Origin: Paenibacillus dendrobii
GTDB taxonomy: Bacteria > Bacillota > Bacilli > Paenibacillales > Paenibacillaceae
Direction of reading: 5' to 3'
Assembly: GCF_009807035.1 (NCBI RefSeq)
Contig: NZ_WUBI01000001.1
Location: forward strand, 434,001 to 498,000
DNA length: 64,000 bases
How positions within the stretch are numbered: position 1 is the stretch's first letter; the number at the start of each line of letters is the position of its first letter. Below, piece after piece: positions 54,135-62,700 of the stretch. A program made the translations under genes and the position numbers. The notes under the pieces are model-generated. The model worked only from the letters and a program-made list of their open reading frames with translations. It did no database searches and had not been told where the DNA came from.

Positions 54135-55010
54135 CTAACCTTGAAAGCTCTTGCGCAGTTCGGATGGCGAAACATGTTTATACTTCTTAAAGGACCTGCT
54201 GAAGTAATATATATCTTTAAAACCCGTAGATAAAGCAATCTCCGAAATGTTCATGCGCGAGTTGCGCAGCAGATACTCCGACTTGTTGATTCGAAGAGTA
54301 TTGATGTAATCCGTTACGGTACGTCCGGTCAGCTCCTTGAATAATCGGCTGAAATGGAATCTGCTGAGCCCGGCTAGTCCAGACAGCAGATCTATCGTCA
54401 GATCCTCTTGGTAACGTTCCTCGATATACTGGAAAACCGGCGTGAATCTTTCGAGATTTTTCAGTCGCAGCTGGTCATCTTCTGTAGTCATTTTATTCGT
54501 TCCATATCGGCGCAGCAGAATGGTCAGAATACGGTACAAGTACGATTTGATCGACAATTCGTAGCCGAGTTCGCGCTGGCTTAATTCCTGAATCAGCGAA
54601 GAAACGCAGCTTATGATCTCGGAATCACCGGTAATTTTGCTCGCGAACAAAATCCGATTCTGCGTAATCGGGGTGATGAACTTGGTTTCTATGGCATCCA
54701 CGGAGTGGCTATGCAGCAGTTTGATGTCCACGATCATCGCATAATAGACCAAATCGTCACATTGACTGACGCCATAATGAAGATCATTGCTGTTGACGAC
54801 CACCAGATCCCCCTCGGTCACTTCATAAGGGATGGAGTTTAATTCGATCATAGCGGAGCCTTTTGTAAAATAAAGGAATTCTATGTGATTATGCCAATGA
54901 TGATTAAACAGCGTCTTACCGTATTCGTCCGATGTGCAGTAATGGACTTTGATCGGGAAGAAGCGGTTAGGCATATCCATGGGTTCTTGCAAGGCAAGGG
55001 GTCTTTCCAT
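54135..55010 (-). CDS. AraC-family transcriptional regulator with cupin sensor
   Basis: 291 aa from the ATG at 55010, which has AGAGGTGAC upstream. An N-terminal AraC-type cupin (HWHNHIEFLYFTKGSAMIELN, DLVVVNSNDLHYGVS) should bind a small sugar-like ligand. The C-terminal double HTH has LAGLSRFHFSRLFKELTGRTVTDYI and STGFKDIYYFSRSFKKYKHVSPSELRK. It is divergent from the three-gene oxidoreductase/isomerase operon, which it presumably activates. Confidence 0.9.
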   Translation of the reverse strand: MERPLALQEPMDMPNRFFPIKVHYCTSDEYGKTLFNHHWHNHIEFLYFTKGSAMIELNSIPYEVTEGDLVVVNSNDLHYGVSQCDDLVYYAMIVDIKLLHSHSVDAIETKFITPITQNRILFASKITGDSEIISCVSSLIQELSQRELGYELSIKSYLYRILTILLRRYGTNKMTTEDDQLRLKNLERFTPVFQYIEERYQEDLTIDLLSGLAGLSRFHFSRLFKELTGRTVTDYINTLRINKSEYLLRNSRMNISEIALSTGFKDIYYFSRSFKKYKHVSPSELRKSFQG

Positions 55011-55139
55011 ATCTGTCACCTCTAAATCGCACAATAGTCTAAATAATGAGCAATGCTCTTCATGGCAGACTTTCTTATTCATATTATAATTCAATATGAA
55101 GAAACACAAAAGGATGACATAAAGGAGAGTTGAATACGA
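55011..55139. promoter_or_regulatory. Divergent control region of the AraC regulator and the isomerase operon
   Basis: On the plus strand TATAAT (55085-55090) lacks a good -35, as is usual for AraC-activated promoters. An 11-base palindrome GAGC-AAT-GCTC (55048-55058) lies 26 bases upstream of it. A second inverted repeat CATATT/AATATG (55080-55098) covers the -10. Confidence 0.45.
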
Positions 55140-56198
55140 ATGAGCAAAATTAAAGTGGGTATTATCGGTGCAGGTTCCATATCAGAATCACACATGAATT
55201 CGTATCAGAACAACCCAAATGCAGAAATCGTAGCGATTTGCGATTTGAAAGAAGAGAGAGCTAAGGCGGCAGCACAGAAATACGGTGCCAAGCAAACATA
55301 TACCGATTACAATGAACTGCTTGCGAATCCGGAAGTGGAAGCAGTGAGCATCTGCACCTGGAACAACACGCATGCGGAAATCAGCATCGCAGCGATCAAG
55401 GCAGGCAAGCATGTACTGGTCGAAAAACCACTTTGCCGCAGCGTAGAAGAAGCGCTTGAGATCCAGAAAACCGTTCGCGACAGTAAGAAGCTGCTGCAAG
55501 TCGGCTTTGTCCGCCGTTACGATCCGAATATTGGATTACTGCAAAGCTTCATCGAAAAGGACGAATTCGGAGAGCTCTATTATGCCAAAGCATCCATTCT
55601 GCGTCGTCTAGGCAATCCGGGCGGCTGGTTTGCGGATAAAGAACGCTCAGGCGGCGGACCGCTGATCGATATTGGCGTACACGTGATTGATCTATGCTGG
55701 TACATGCTCGGCAGACCGAAAGTGAAATCGGTTACAGGCAACGTATATCATAAGCTTGGCAATCGCTCGAACGTGAAACATCTGTCTTTCTACCAAGCGG
55801 CAGATTACGATGCGAGCAAGAATACGGTCGAAGATTTGGCTAATGCGCTGATCCGTTTTGAAAACGGTGCTTCGCTCATGGTGGATGTCAGCTTCTCGCT
55901 GCATGCCAAACAGGATGAATCGGCTGTCAAAATTTTCGGAACCAAAGGCGGATTTGAAATTGACCCTGCACTGATTATCGTGACGGAAAAAAACGACGTT
56001 ATGATGAATATTGAACCGCAGATCGACAATAAAGGATTCAACTTCGCAGCGGCATTCCAAAATGAAATCGATCAGTTCATTCTTAACATCGAGAACAACA
56101 GAGAACCGATAAGCCCTGTGGAAGATGGTTTGGAGCTTATGAAGATCTTGACCGCCATTTATGAATCCGCAGAAAAAGGAGTGGAAATCCAGTTATGA
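55140..56198 (+). CDS. Gfo/Idh/MocA-family oxidoreductase
   Basis: 352 aa. Rossmann fold VGIIGAGSISESHMNSY (6-22), then HVLVEKPLCRSVEEA with the family EKP motif, and the C-terminal beta-sheet domain starting near 130 (VGFVRRYDPNIGLL; GGGPLIDIGVHVIDLCWYMLG with the catalytic-type Asp/His). NAD(P)-dependent dehydrogenase for a sugar or inositol-like substrate. AAAGGAGAGTTGAA precedes the ATG. Its stop overlaps the next start (ATGA). Confidence 0.92.
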   Translation: MSKIKVGIIGAGSISESHMNSYQNNPNAEIVAICDLKEERAKAAAQKYGAKQTYTDYNELLANPEVEAVSICTWNNTHAEISIAAIKAGKHVLVEKPLCRSVEEALEIQKTVRDSKKLLQVGFVRRYDPNIGLLQSFIEKDEFGELYYAKASILRRLGNPGGWFADKERSGGGPLIDIGVHVIDLCWYMLGRPKVKSVTGNVYHKLGNRSNVKHLSFYQAADYDASKNTVEDLANALIRFENGASLMVDVSFSLHAKQDESAVKIFGTKGGFEIDPALIIVTEKNDVMMNIEPQIDNKGFNFAAAFQNEIDQFILNIENNREPISPVEDGLELMKILTAIYESAEKGVEIQL

Positions 56199-57052
56199 AA
56201 ATCGGAGTAAGCACATACAGTCTGTTCCGTCCTATCCATGCCGGAGAAATTACCGTTCTCGAAGCGATCGAAAAAATCGCCGAAATGGGCGGGGAGCATG
56301 TGGAAATCGTACCGGTTGGTTATACGTTGACTGATAATCCCGAGCTGGTGGATCAAATCGTAGCCAAGGCGAAAGAAGTCGGGATTGAGATCTCGAACTA
56401 CGCGATCTATGCGAATTTTGGCGTGGACAGCGATGAGGAAGTAGCCAATGAAATCGAACGCGTCAAAAAAGAAGTCGACATTGCAGCGCGTCTGGGTGTG
56501 AAGCTGATGCGCCACGATGTGGCCGGACGTAAAGATACATCCATAAAGCAGTTCACCAGCGAGGTTGCTCGTTTGGCAGATGCCTGCCGTCAAATTGCGG
56601 ATTACGCAGCGCAGTATGGAATCACTACAAGCTTAGAGAACCACGGTTATTACATTCAAGCCAGTGACCGCGTGCAAACGCTGGTACAGGCCGTAGATCG
56701 TTCCAACTTTAAGACCACACTTGATGTAGGTAACTTTATGTGCGTTGATGAAGATCCGGTCGTTGCAGTGCAAAAGAACTTGCCTTTTGCATCCATCGTT
56801 CATATTAAAGATTTCTATCTTCGCCCCGCTTCCCAGGATCCGGGAGAAGGCTGGTTCAAAACCGCCAGCGGCAATTATCTGAGAGGTGCCATTTCCGGTC
56901 ATGGCGACATCAATCTGCGCGAATCCATCCGGGCCATCAAAGAGTTCGGTTATGACGGTTATCTGTCGATTGAATTCGAAGGCATGGAAGATGCTTATCA
57001 AGGAACTCGTATCGGGATAGAAAACGTGAAACGTATCTGGAACGAAATCTAA
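56195..57052 (+). CDS. Sugar phosphate isomerase/epimerase (AP endonuclease-2-like TIM barrel)
   Basis: 285 aa, coupled to the upstream oxidoreductase by a 4-base ATGA overlap. Xylose-isomerase-like TIM barrel with the metal-binding residues in TTSLENHGYY, TLDVGNFMCVDEDP, HIKDFYLRP, GAISGHGDINLRESI and LSIEFEGMED. Likely acts on the keto-sugar made by the dehydrogenase; substrate unknown. Confidence 0.9.
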   Translation: MKIGVSTYSLFRPIHAGEITVLEAIEKIAEMGGEHVEIVPVGYTLTDNPELVDQIVAKAKEVGIEISNYAIYANFGVDSDEEVANEIERVKKEVDIAARLGVKLMRHDVAGRKDTSIKQFTSEVARLADACRQIADYAAQYGITTSLENHGYYIQASDRVQTLVQAVDRSNFKTTLDVGNFMCVDEDPVVAVQKNLPFASIVHIKDFYLRPASQDPGEGWFKTASGNYLRGAISGHGDINLRESIRAIKEFGYDGYLSIEFEGMEDAYQGTRIGIENVKRIWNEI

Positions 57053-57077
57053 AGAAGAATAGAAGGGAGATATAAAC

Positions 57078-57950
57078 ATGAACAACAAAATCGGCGTTAT
57101 TGTAGACAGCTTCCGTGTAGGCGTTAGAGAAGGACTGCAGCGTGCCAAAAAAGTTGGGGCGGATGGCGTTCAAATCTATGCTGTCAGCGGCGAGATGGAC
57201 CCGGCAAACCTGTCTGGAGCGCAGCGCAAAGAGCTGAGAGAATATATCGCGTCACTGGGACTTGAAATTTCCGCACTTGTGGGTGATCTGGGTGGTTACG
57301 GATTCCAGGATAAGAACGTGAACGCGGAAAAGATTGAGAAATCCAAGCGAATCCTAGATCTGGCGGTTGAACTGGGAACACCTGTGGTGACAACCCATAT
57401 TGGGATTGTACCGGAAAACACGAACAGTGAAATTTACCAGAACATGCATGATGCTTGTGAGGAGCTTGCGGCTTATGCGACGAGCATGAATGCTTTCTTC
57501 GCCATTGAGACTGGTCCTGAACCTTCGGCCAGACTGAAGCAGTTCCTTGATGGACTTGGCTCCAAGGGCGTATCGGTTAACTTCGACCCGGCCAATATGG
57601 TCATGGTTACTGGTGACGATCCTGCCCAAGGCGTTTACAACCTGAAGGATTACATCGTGCATACCCATGCGAAAGATGGCGTACGTCTGCGCGAAGTTCC
57701 AGCCCATTATATTTATGAATCCCTTGGATATGAAGCTCCTGTGAATGAGAATAACACTTTCGTGCCAGGAGAGGGTCAATATTTCGCCGAGGTTCCTCTG
57801 GGTGAAGGCGGCGTGAACTGGACACAGTATCTGAACGCTCTGAAGGACATTGGATATACGGGTTATCTGACGATTGAGCGTGAAGTGGGAGAAGATCCAG
57901 AAGCGGACATCTCCAAAGCTGTTCAGTTTTTGAAGCAATTCAAAGCATAA
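57078..57950 (+). CDS. Second sugar phosphate isomerase/epimerase TIM-barrel protein
   Basis: 290 aa with AGAAGGGAGAT before the ATG. Same superfamily as its neighbour but only distantly similar: [42 protein letters not shown] and [15 protein letters not shown] carry the metal-site Glu, Asp and His. Two barrels in one operon suggest consecutive epimerisation or isomerisation, or a heteromer (inference). Terminator follows. Confidence 0.9.
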   Translation: MNNKIGVIVDSFRVGVREGLQRAKKVGADGVQIYAVSGEMDPANLSGAQRKELREYIASLGLEISALVGDLGGYGFQDKNVNAEKIEKSKRILDLAVELGTPVVTTHIGIVPENTNSEIYQNMHDACEELAAYATSMNAFFAIETGPEPSARLKQFLDGLGSKGVSVNFDPANMVMVTGDDPAQGVYNLKDYIVHTHAKDGVRLREVPAHYIYESLGYEAPVNENNTFVPGEGQYFAEVPLGEGGVNWTQYLNALKDIGYTGYLTIEREVGEDPEADISKAVQFLKQFKA

Positions 57951-57967
57951 TATCCTTATCGAATTAA

Positions 57968-58019
57968 AAAACAGTGGCCGTGTACGGAATATATCCGTTA
58001 CACATGCCACTGTTTTTTT
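57968..58019. terminator. Bidirectional terminator
   Basis: AAACAGTGGC pairs with GCCACTGTTT, with an inner TGTACGGA/TCCGTTACA stem. It lies between the isomerase operon and the convergent DUF11 genes. Confidence 0.88.
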
Positions 58020-58023
58020 ATAC

Positions 58024-59703
58024 TTATTCTTCACCGGAATCCACGACAATCGTAATATAATCGGATCTCGCTTCACCATTATAGCTGCATTCATCCACTT
58101 GAGAATGGAAGGTGAAGAGGAAGCTACCGGTCACTTCTTCGATCGTATGGTGCAAATCGGCGCTCGCATAGGAAGTGTAAGTTACTGTCAACTGCTGAGC
58201 CGGATCTACGACGCCAAGATCAAATCCTAGATCATAAGGAACAGGCATGTCGTTTATTTTCACAACGCCTTGCGCAAACACCGGTTTATTCTGAATCCAT
58301 CCGATGAGTTTGAGTTGAGCCGCGAGTGAACCACGATTGATAATTGTAAGTTTAAATGATAAGTGTTCGCCCGGTTCCACCACATAATGGGTGGGTACGG
58401 CGTTAACATGGATATCTGGCGTGACCAAGTTGACCGAAGCTGGATCGGATAAAACCGTCTGCTGAACCACGCGCCCGTCCGGAAGACGGAAGGTAAAAGA
58501 AGCGGATGCTTGATTAATGGCCCGAACAGGCAAACTTCCTTTGAACACAAGCACTACCGTATCAAAGGAAATTTCAGTCATCGTTCCAGGCCTGATGGTA
58601 CCCAGAAAGAACCCTTCTGCCGGGTTGGTGCCATGATTGGGTGTCCCGTTTATCATTAGGCTGCCGGGAATGAATTCAAGCTCAGAGGGCAGGGTATCCT
58701 TAAAGCTCGCATCTACTGCAAAACTGCCGTTATTCTGGATCTGACTTGTATAATGGAGCACGCATCCTGGGGCTGCCCGGTTTTTATCAACGGTTTTATG
58801 AAGGGTTACTTCCGGTTGAATGACGGTGACCAGTAACGGATTGGCTGGTTCGTTATACTGGACTCCATCGATCGAATAAGACAGAATGCCTTGCACGGTA
58901 AATGGGTTGCTTCCCGTCACTTTTCCGATACGAAGTTGAACTCGAATGACAATGGTTGCCCCAGGAAGCAAGGTTCCGATAGGTATTCCGTCCGCCGGAT
59001 CAATGGAGGGATAATAGACATCGCCGATCATGACGCTTCCCGGAACGAATGTGACGCCAGGCGGTAATGGAATATATATTACCAGATTTTGCAATGGAAC
59101 ATTCCCCAGGTTGGTGATGGTCAGCATGTAGGTGATCACATCGCCCGCGAACGTTTGATTCGTGCTGATATCGGCCACAACCGAGACATAGAAGGGGAGA
59201 ACCGACAATTTCACTTCATTGGATGTAATAGAACCCGTGATCGTTCGCCCCTCCAAAGACTGAAAAGAATAGGTGCCGGTTGCTTGATTGATGAGATCCA
59301 AAGAAGCTGGAATGGAGACAAGAATCGCCTGAAAGACAACTTGAATCGATGAAAGACTGCGCACAAGGCCCACTTGAATGCCTGACGCAGGGTCAGCCCC
59401 GGGCAGCGGAGCACCGTTCAGTATAATGCTGTTCGGGATATAGGCCAACCCTTCCGGCAGTATATCAAAAAGCGTCATCTGGGCGTCTCGGTTGCCTTCA
59501 TTGGTTACTGTCAAAGAAAACGTAACGGGCTGGTTCAGGGTTATCTGTTGCTGTTCGCTTGCTCCCTTGGTTAATTGGAGTATCGGACCTACCCAGGGGG
59601 TATCCACTATATTCGAATAAGCGACCCCATCCGCTGCCCCGATCTGAAATCGGACCATCGTTTGATTTCTGAGAATGAATTCAGACCTTAAATCCTGGTT
59701 CAT
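58024..59703 (-). CDS. DUF11 repeat protein, smaller downstream gene
   Basis: 559 aa of four diverged DUF11-type beta-sandwich units, beginning near 43 (ILQLTKGASEQQQITLNQP), 172 (VSVVADISTNQTFAGD), 298 (VTLHKTVDKNRAAPG) and 424 (IHVNAVPTHYVVEPGE). Each has the GSVxIxxxxxP...DPAxGIxxGxLxPG signature. It starts with ATG at 59703, overlapping the stop of the larger gene as ATGA. There is no signal peptide. The first 45 residues (ILRNQTMVRFQIGA, SNIVDTPWVGPI) look like the end of another DUF11 unit rather than a normal N-terminus. The C-terminus has no LPxTG, SLH or TM helix. Likely a surface or spore-associated structural protein (inference). Confidence 0.8.
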   Translation of the reverse strand: MNQDLRSEFILRNQTMVRFQIGAADGVAYSNIVDTPWVGPILQLTKGASEQQQITLNQPVTFSLTVTNEGNRDAQMTLFDILPEGLAYIPNSIILNGAPLPGADPASGIQVGLVRSLSSIQVVFQAILVSIPASLDLINQATGTYSFQSLEGRTITGSITSNEVKLSVLPFYVSVVADISTNQTFAGDVITYMLTITNLGNVPLQNLVIYIPLPPGVTFVPGSVMIGDVYYPSIDPADGIPIGTLLPGATIVIRVQLRIGKVTGSNPFTVQGILSYSIDGVQYNEPANPLLVTVIQPEVTLHKTVDKNRAAPGCVLHYTSQIQNNGSFAVDASFKDTLPSELEFIPGSLMINGTPNHGTNPAEGFFLGTIRPGTMTEISFDTVVLVFKGSLPVRAINQASASFTFRLPDGRVVQQTVLSDPASVNLVTPDIHVNAVPTHYVVEPGEHLSFKLTIINRGSLAAQLKLIGWIQNKPVFAQGVVKINDMPVPYDLGFDLGVVDPAQQLTVTYTSYASADLHHTIEEVTGSFLFTFHSQVDECSYNGEARSDYITIVVDSGEE

Positions 59704-62700
59704 AATGCGATAACCTGCACCTGGAATGTAACGGTTGTGGTAGCCCCAGCGGCAAGTATACCTATTTGGATACCCGAATTAGGATTACCCGCCGGTCTTG
59801 GAACTCCGTCAACCGTCACGCTTCCTGCGACGAATACGGAACCTGCAGGTACCTGGTCGACCAGAACTACATTATTGACAGATTCAATTCCGTTGTTGGT
59901 CACCCCAATGGTATACGTGATAATATCCCCGACAACCGCATCAATGGAAGAGGTGCTCTTCACGACGGATACATTCGGCGAAGAGACCGGAATCGTTAAC
60001 ACGTTCGAAAGCGAAGTTCCGGAAAGAATTTCCCCATCCGGATGTTGGAAAGTGAAGTTCACCGTTGCCTGGTTGACGAGCTGCTGTTGCGGCGGCAGGG
60101 TCTGCACGCTGACCTGCATCGTTACGCTGACGGTTATCGTGGCCCCTGGGGGTATGCTTCCCGCATTGATTCCTGTCGTCGGATCCGCGCCAGGCTGAGG
60201 AACGCCATTAACAAGAATGCTGTTCGGCACAAAAACCGCTCCTGCGGGAATCGGATCGATGACGGTAGCTTGAGCCGGAAGATTACCGGTATTCGTAAGA
60301 GTAACAGTGTAGACAATGGTATCACCGATGGTGGCATTGGTTGTGTTCGCTGTTTTCACTGCTCCAATCACCGCTTGATAAATTGGGAGAACGAGCACAT
60401 TGGAGGTGGAGGAGCCCGAGAAGACGCCCGATGTAAAGCTTGCCGATGCTGAGTTGGCCAGCTGGCCGGTGATAGGGACACTTACCACCGTCACGTTGAA
60501 AGCGACCGTTGTTGTAGCGCCTGGGGCAATGGTGCCGAGCGAGATGCCTGCAGAAGGGTTCGCTGCTGGTACAGGGCTGCCGTTAATTGTGACGCTTCCC
60601 GGAACGAATGTGGTCTGAGACGGAATCATGTCTGAGAAAACGACATTCGTAACATTTGCAATTCCATTATTCGTGACGGTGATCGAATAAGGAATAACCG
60701 TGCCCAAGGAGGCATCCGAAAGTGTACTTGTTTTTACCAACGTCACGTTCGGCGAAGAAACCGGAATAGTAACATTATTGGAGGTAAAGGAACCGTTAAT
60801 GATGCGGCCATCCGGAAGCGTGAACGTGTAAGTTGCAGAAGCCTGGTTATTCAGCACCTGTCCTGGTGGTACGGAGTTGACGACGACCGAAAACATCACT
60901 ACCGCACTGGTGGCGACGACGCCAAGCGGAATGCCTGTCGATGGATCGGCTCCGGGAAGAGGCTGACCGTTTAGCAGTACACTGTTAGGCTGGAACGTTG
61001 TTCCGGCCGGTATGGTATCGGATAACGTAACGGCTGCCCCGAAATTGCCCGTGTTCGATATGCTGATCGTGTAGACGACCGTGTCTCCCACGGTTGCATT
61101 CCCGGTATTAGCGCTTTTTAACGCGGTATAGATCGGCTGGTAGACAGGCGTAGTCACCGTATTGGAGAACGTGACACTTGAGAACGCGCCGGACGTAAAG
61201 CTCACGGATGCCTGGTTGCTAAGCGTAGTGGATGCCGGCAGGGAAGTAACCAAAGCGTTAAACACAACGGTAACAACGCTGCCAGGCGCGATGGAGCCGA
61301 TAATAATGCCGCTTGCCGGATTCGCTCCCGGGCGCGGCGTTCCATTCACCGTGACGGACCCGTTTACTAGCGCAGCTCCCGGAGGAATCGGATCGGTGAA
61401 GAGGACATTGCTTACGGCTGCGATGCCGTTGTTCGTAATGGTGGTGGTATAAGTAATGGTATCCCCAACGGAGAGAGCGGTGGATGGAGTGCTCTTAACC
61501 ACAGCAATGTTCGGTGACGAAACCGAGATCGTGATAACGTTTGAAGAAGCCGTTCTGTTAATCGTCCTTCCATCGGGCAGCGTAAAGGCGATAGCTCCGA
61601 TACCCTGGTTCACCAGCTGTTGCGGCGAAGGCAGCGTGTCGATTGTCACTGAAAAGATAACGGTCGTAGGCTGTCCCGGGCTTACCACCCCAGCATTAAT
61701 ACCAGTAGTTGGATCTGCCCCAGCCTGCGGAGTACCGTTTACGAGCACACTGTTCGGTACGAACGTAGTTCCTGCAGGAATGTTATCGGTGATGGTCACT
61801 TGCGATCCGTAATTGCCCGAATTGATGATGCTAAACGTGTAGCTTACCGTGTCGCCTACCGTAGCATTGGATGTGTTGGCACTTTTGGTGATGGCGATCA
61901 CGGGCTGATACACAGGAGTGCTGACCGTATTGGAATTGGTCAATCCCGAGAAAACTCCCGAAGTGAATGTCACCGTTGCGGTATTATCCAGCGTTGCAGG
62001 CGTAGGGACGGAAGTTACGAGAATGCTAAAGACCACGTTCACGGAGGCGCCAGCAGCGATGGAGCCGATGGTGATGCCCGTAGCGGGGTTCGCCGTGGGC
62101 ACTGGCGTGCCGTTGATCGTCACGCTGCCGGACACGAACGTGGCACCCGCAGGTATGGGATCACTCATCTGCACATTACTAACCGCTTCAATGCCTGCGT
62201 TCGTCATCGTGACTGCATACACAATCGTATCTCCAACGGTGGCAGCGGTAGATGGAGTCGCTTTGACGACGGTAACGTTGGGAGCAGATACCTGTATCGT
62301 CACGGTATTGGAAACGGCTGATCCCGTTAACGTTCTGCCGTCTGGCGGCGTAAAAGTATAGTTCGCTGTCGCCTGGTTACTCAGCGTCTGCGGATTAGGC
62401 AGCGTGGTAATGACGACGGAGAAAGAGATGACGGTGGTCGCACCGGGTGCTAGGCTCCCCAGACTAATCCCGGTTGCGGGGGATTCACCCGGGAACGGAA
62501 AGCCGTTAATAACGACGCTGTTCGGAGTAAACGTGGTTCCACTTGGAATGTTGTCCGTGAAGATGACGTTCGCCGCCAGGTTGCCGGTATTGCTGATAGT
62601 GACGGTGTAGTTGACGGGATCTCCCACGGATGCATTGGTTGTACTGGCACTTTTTGATAATGATATTTGCGGCTGCGTCACGGGTGTCGTTGTTGTGTTG

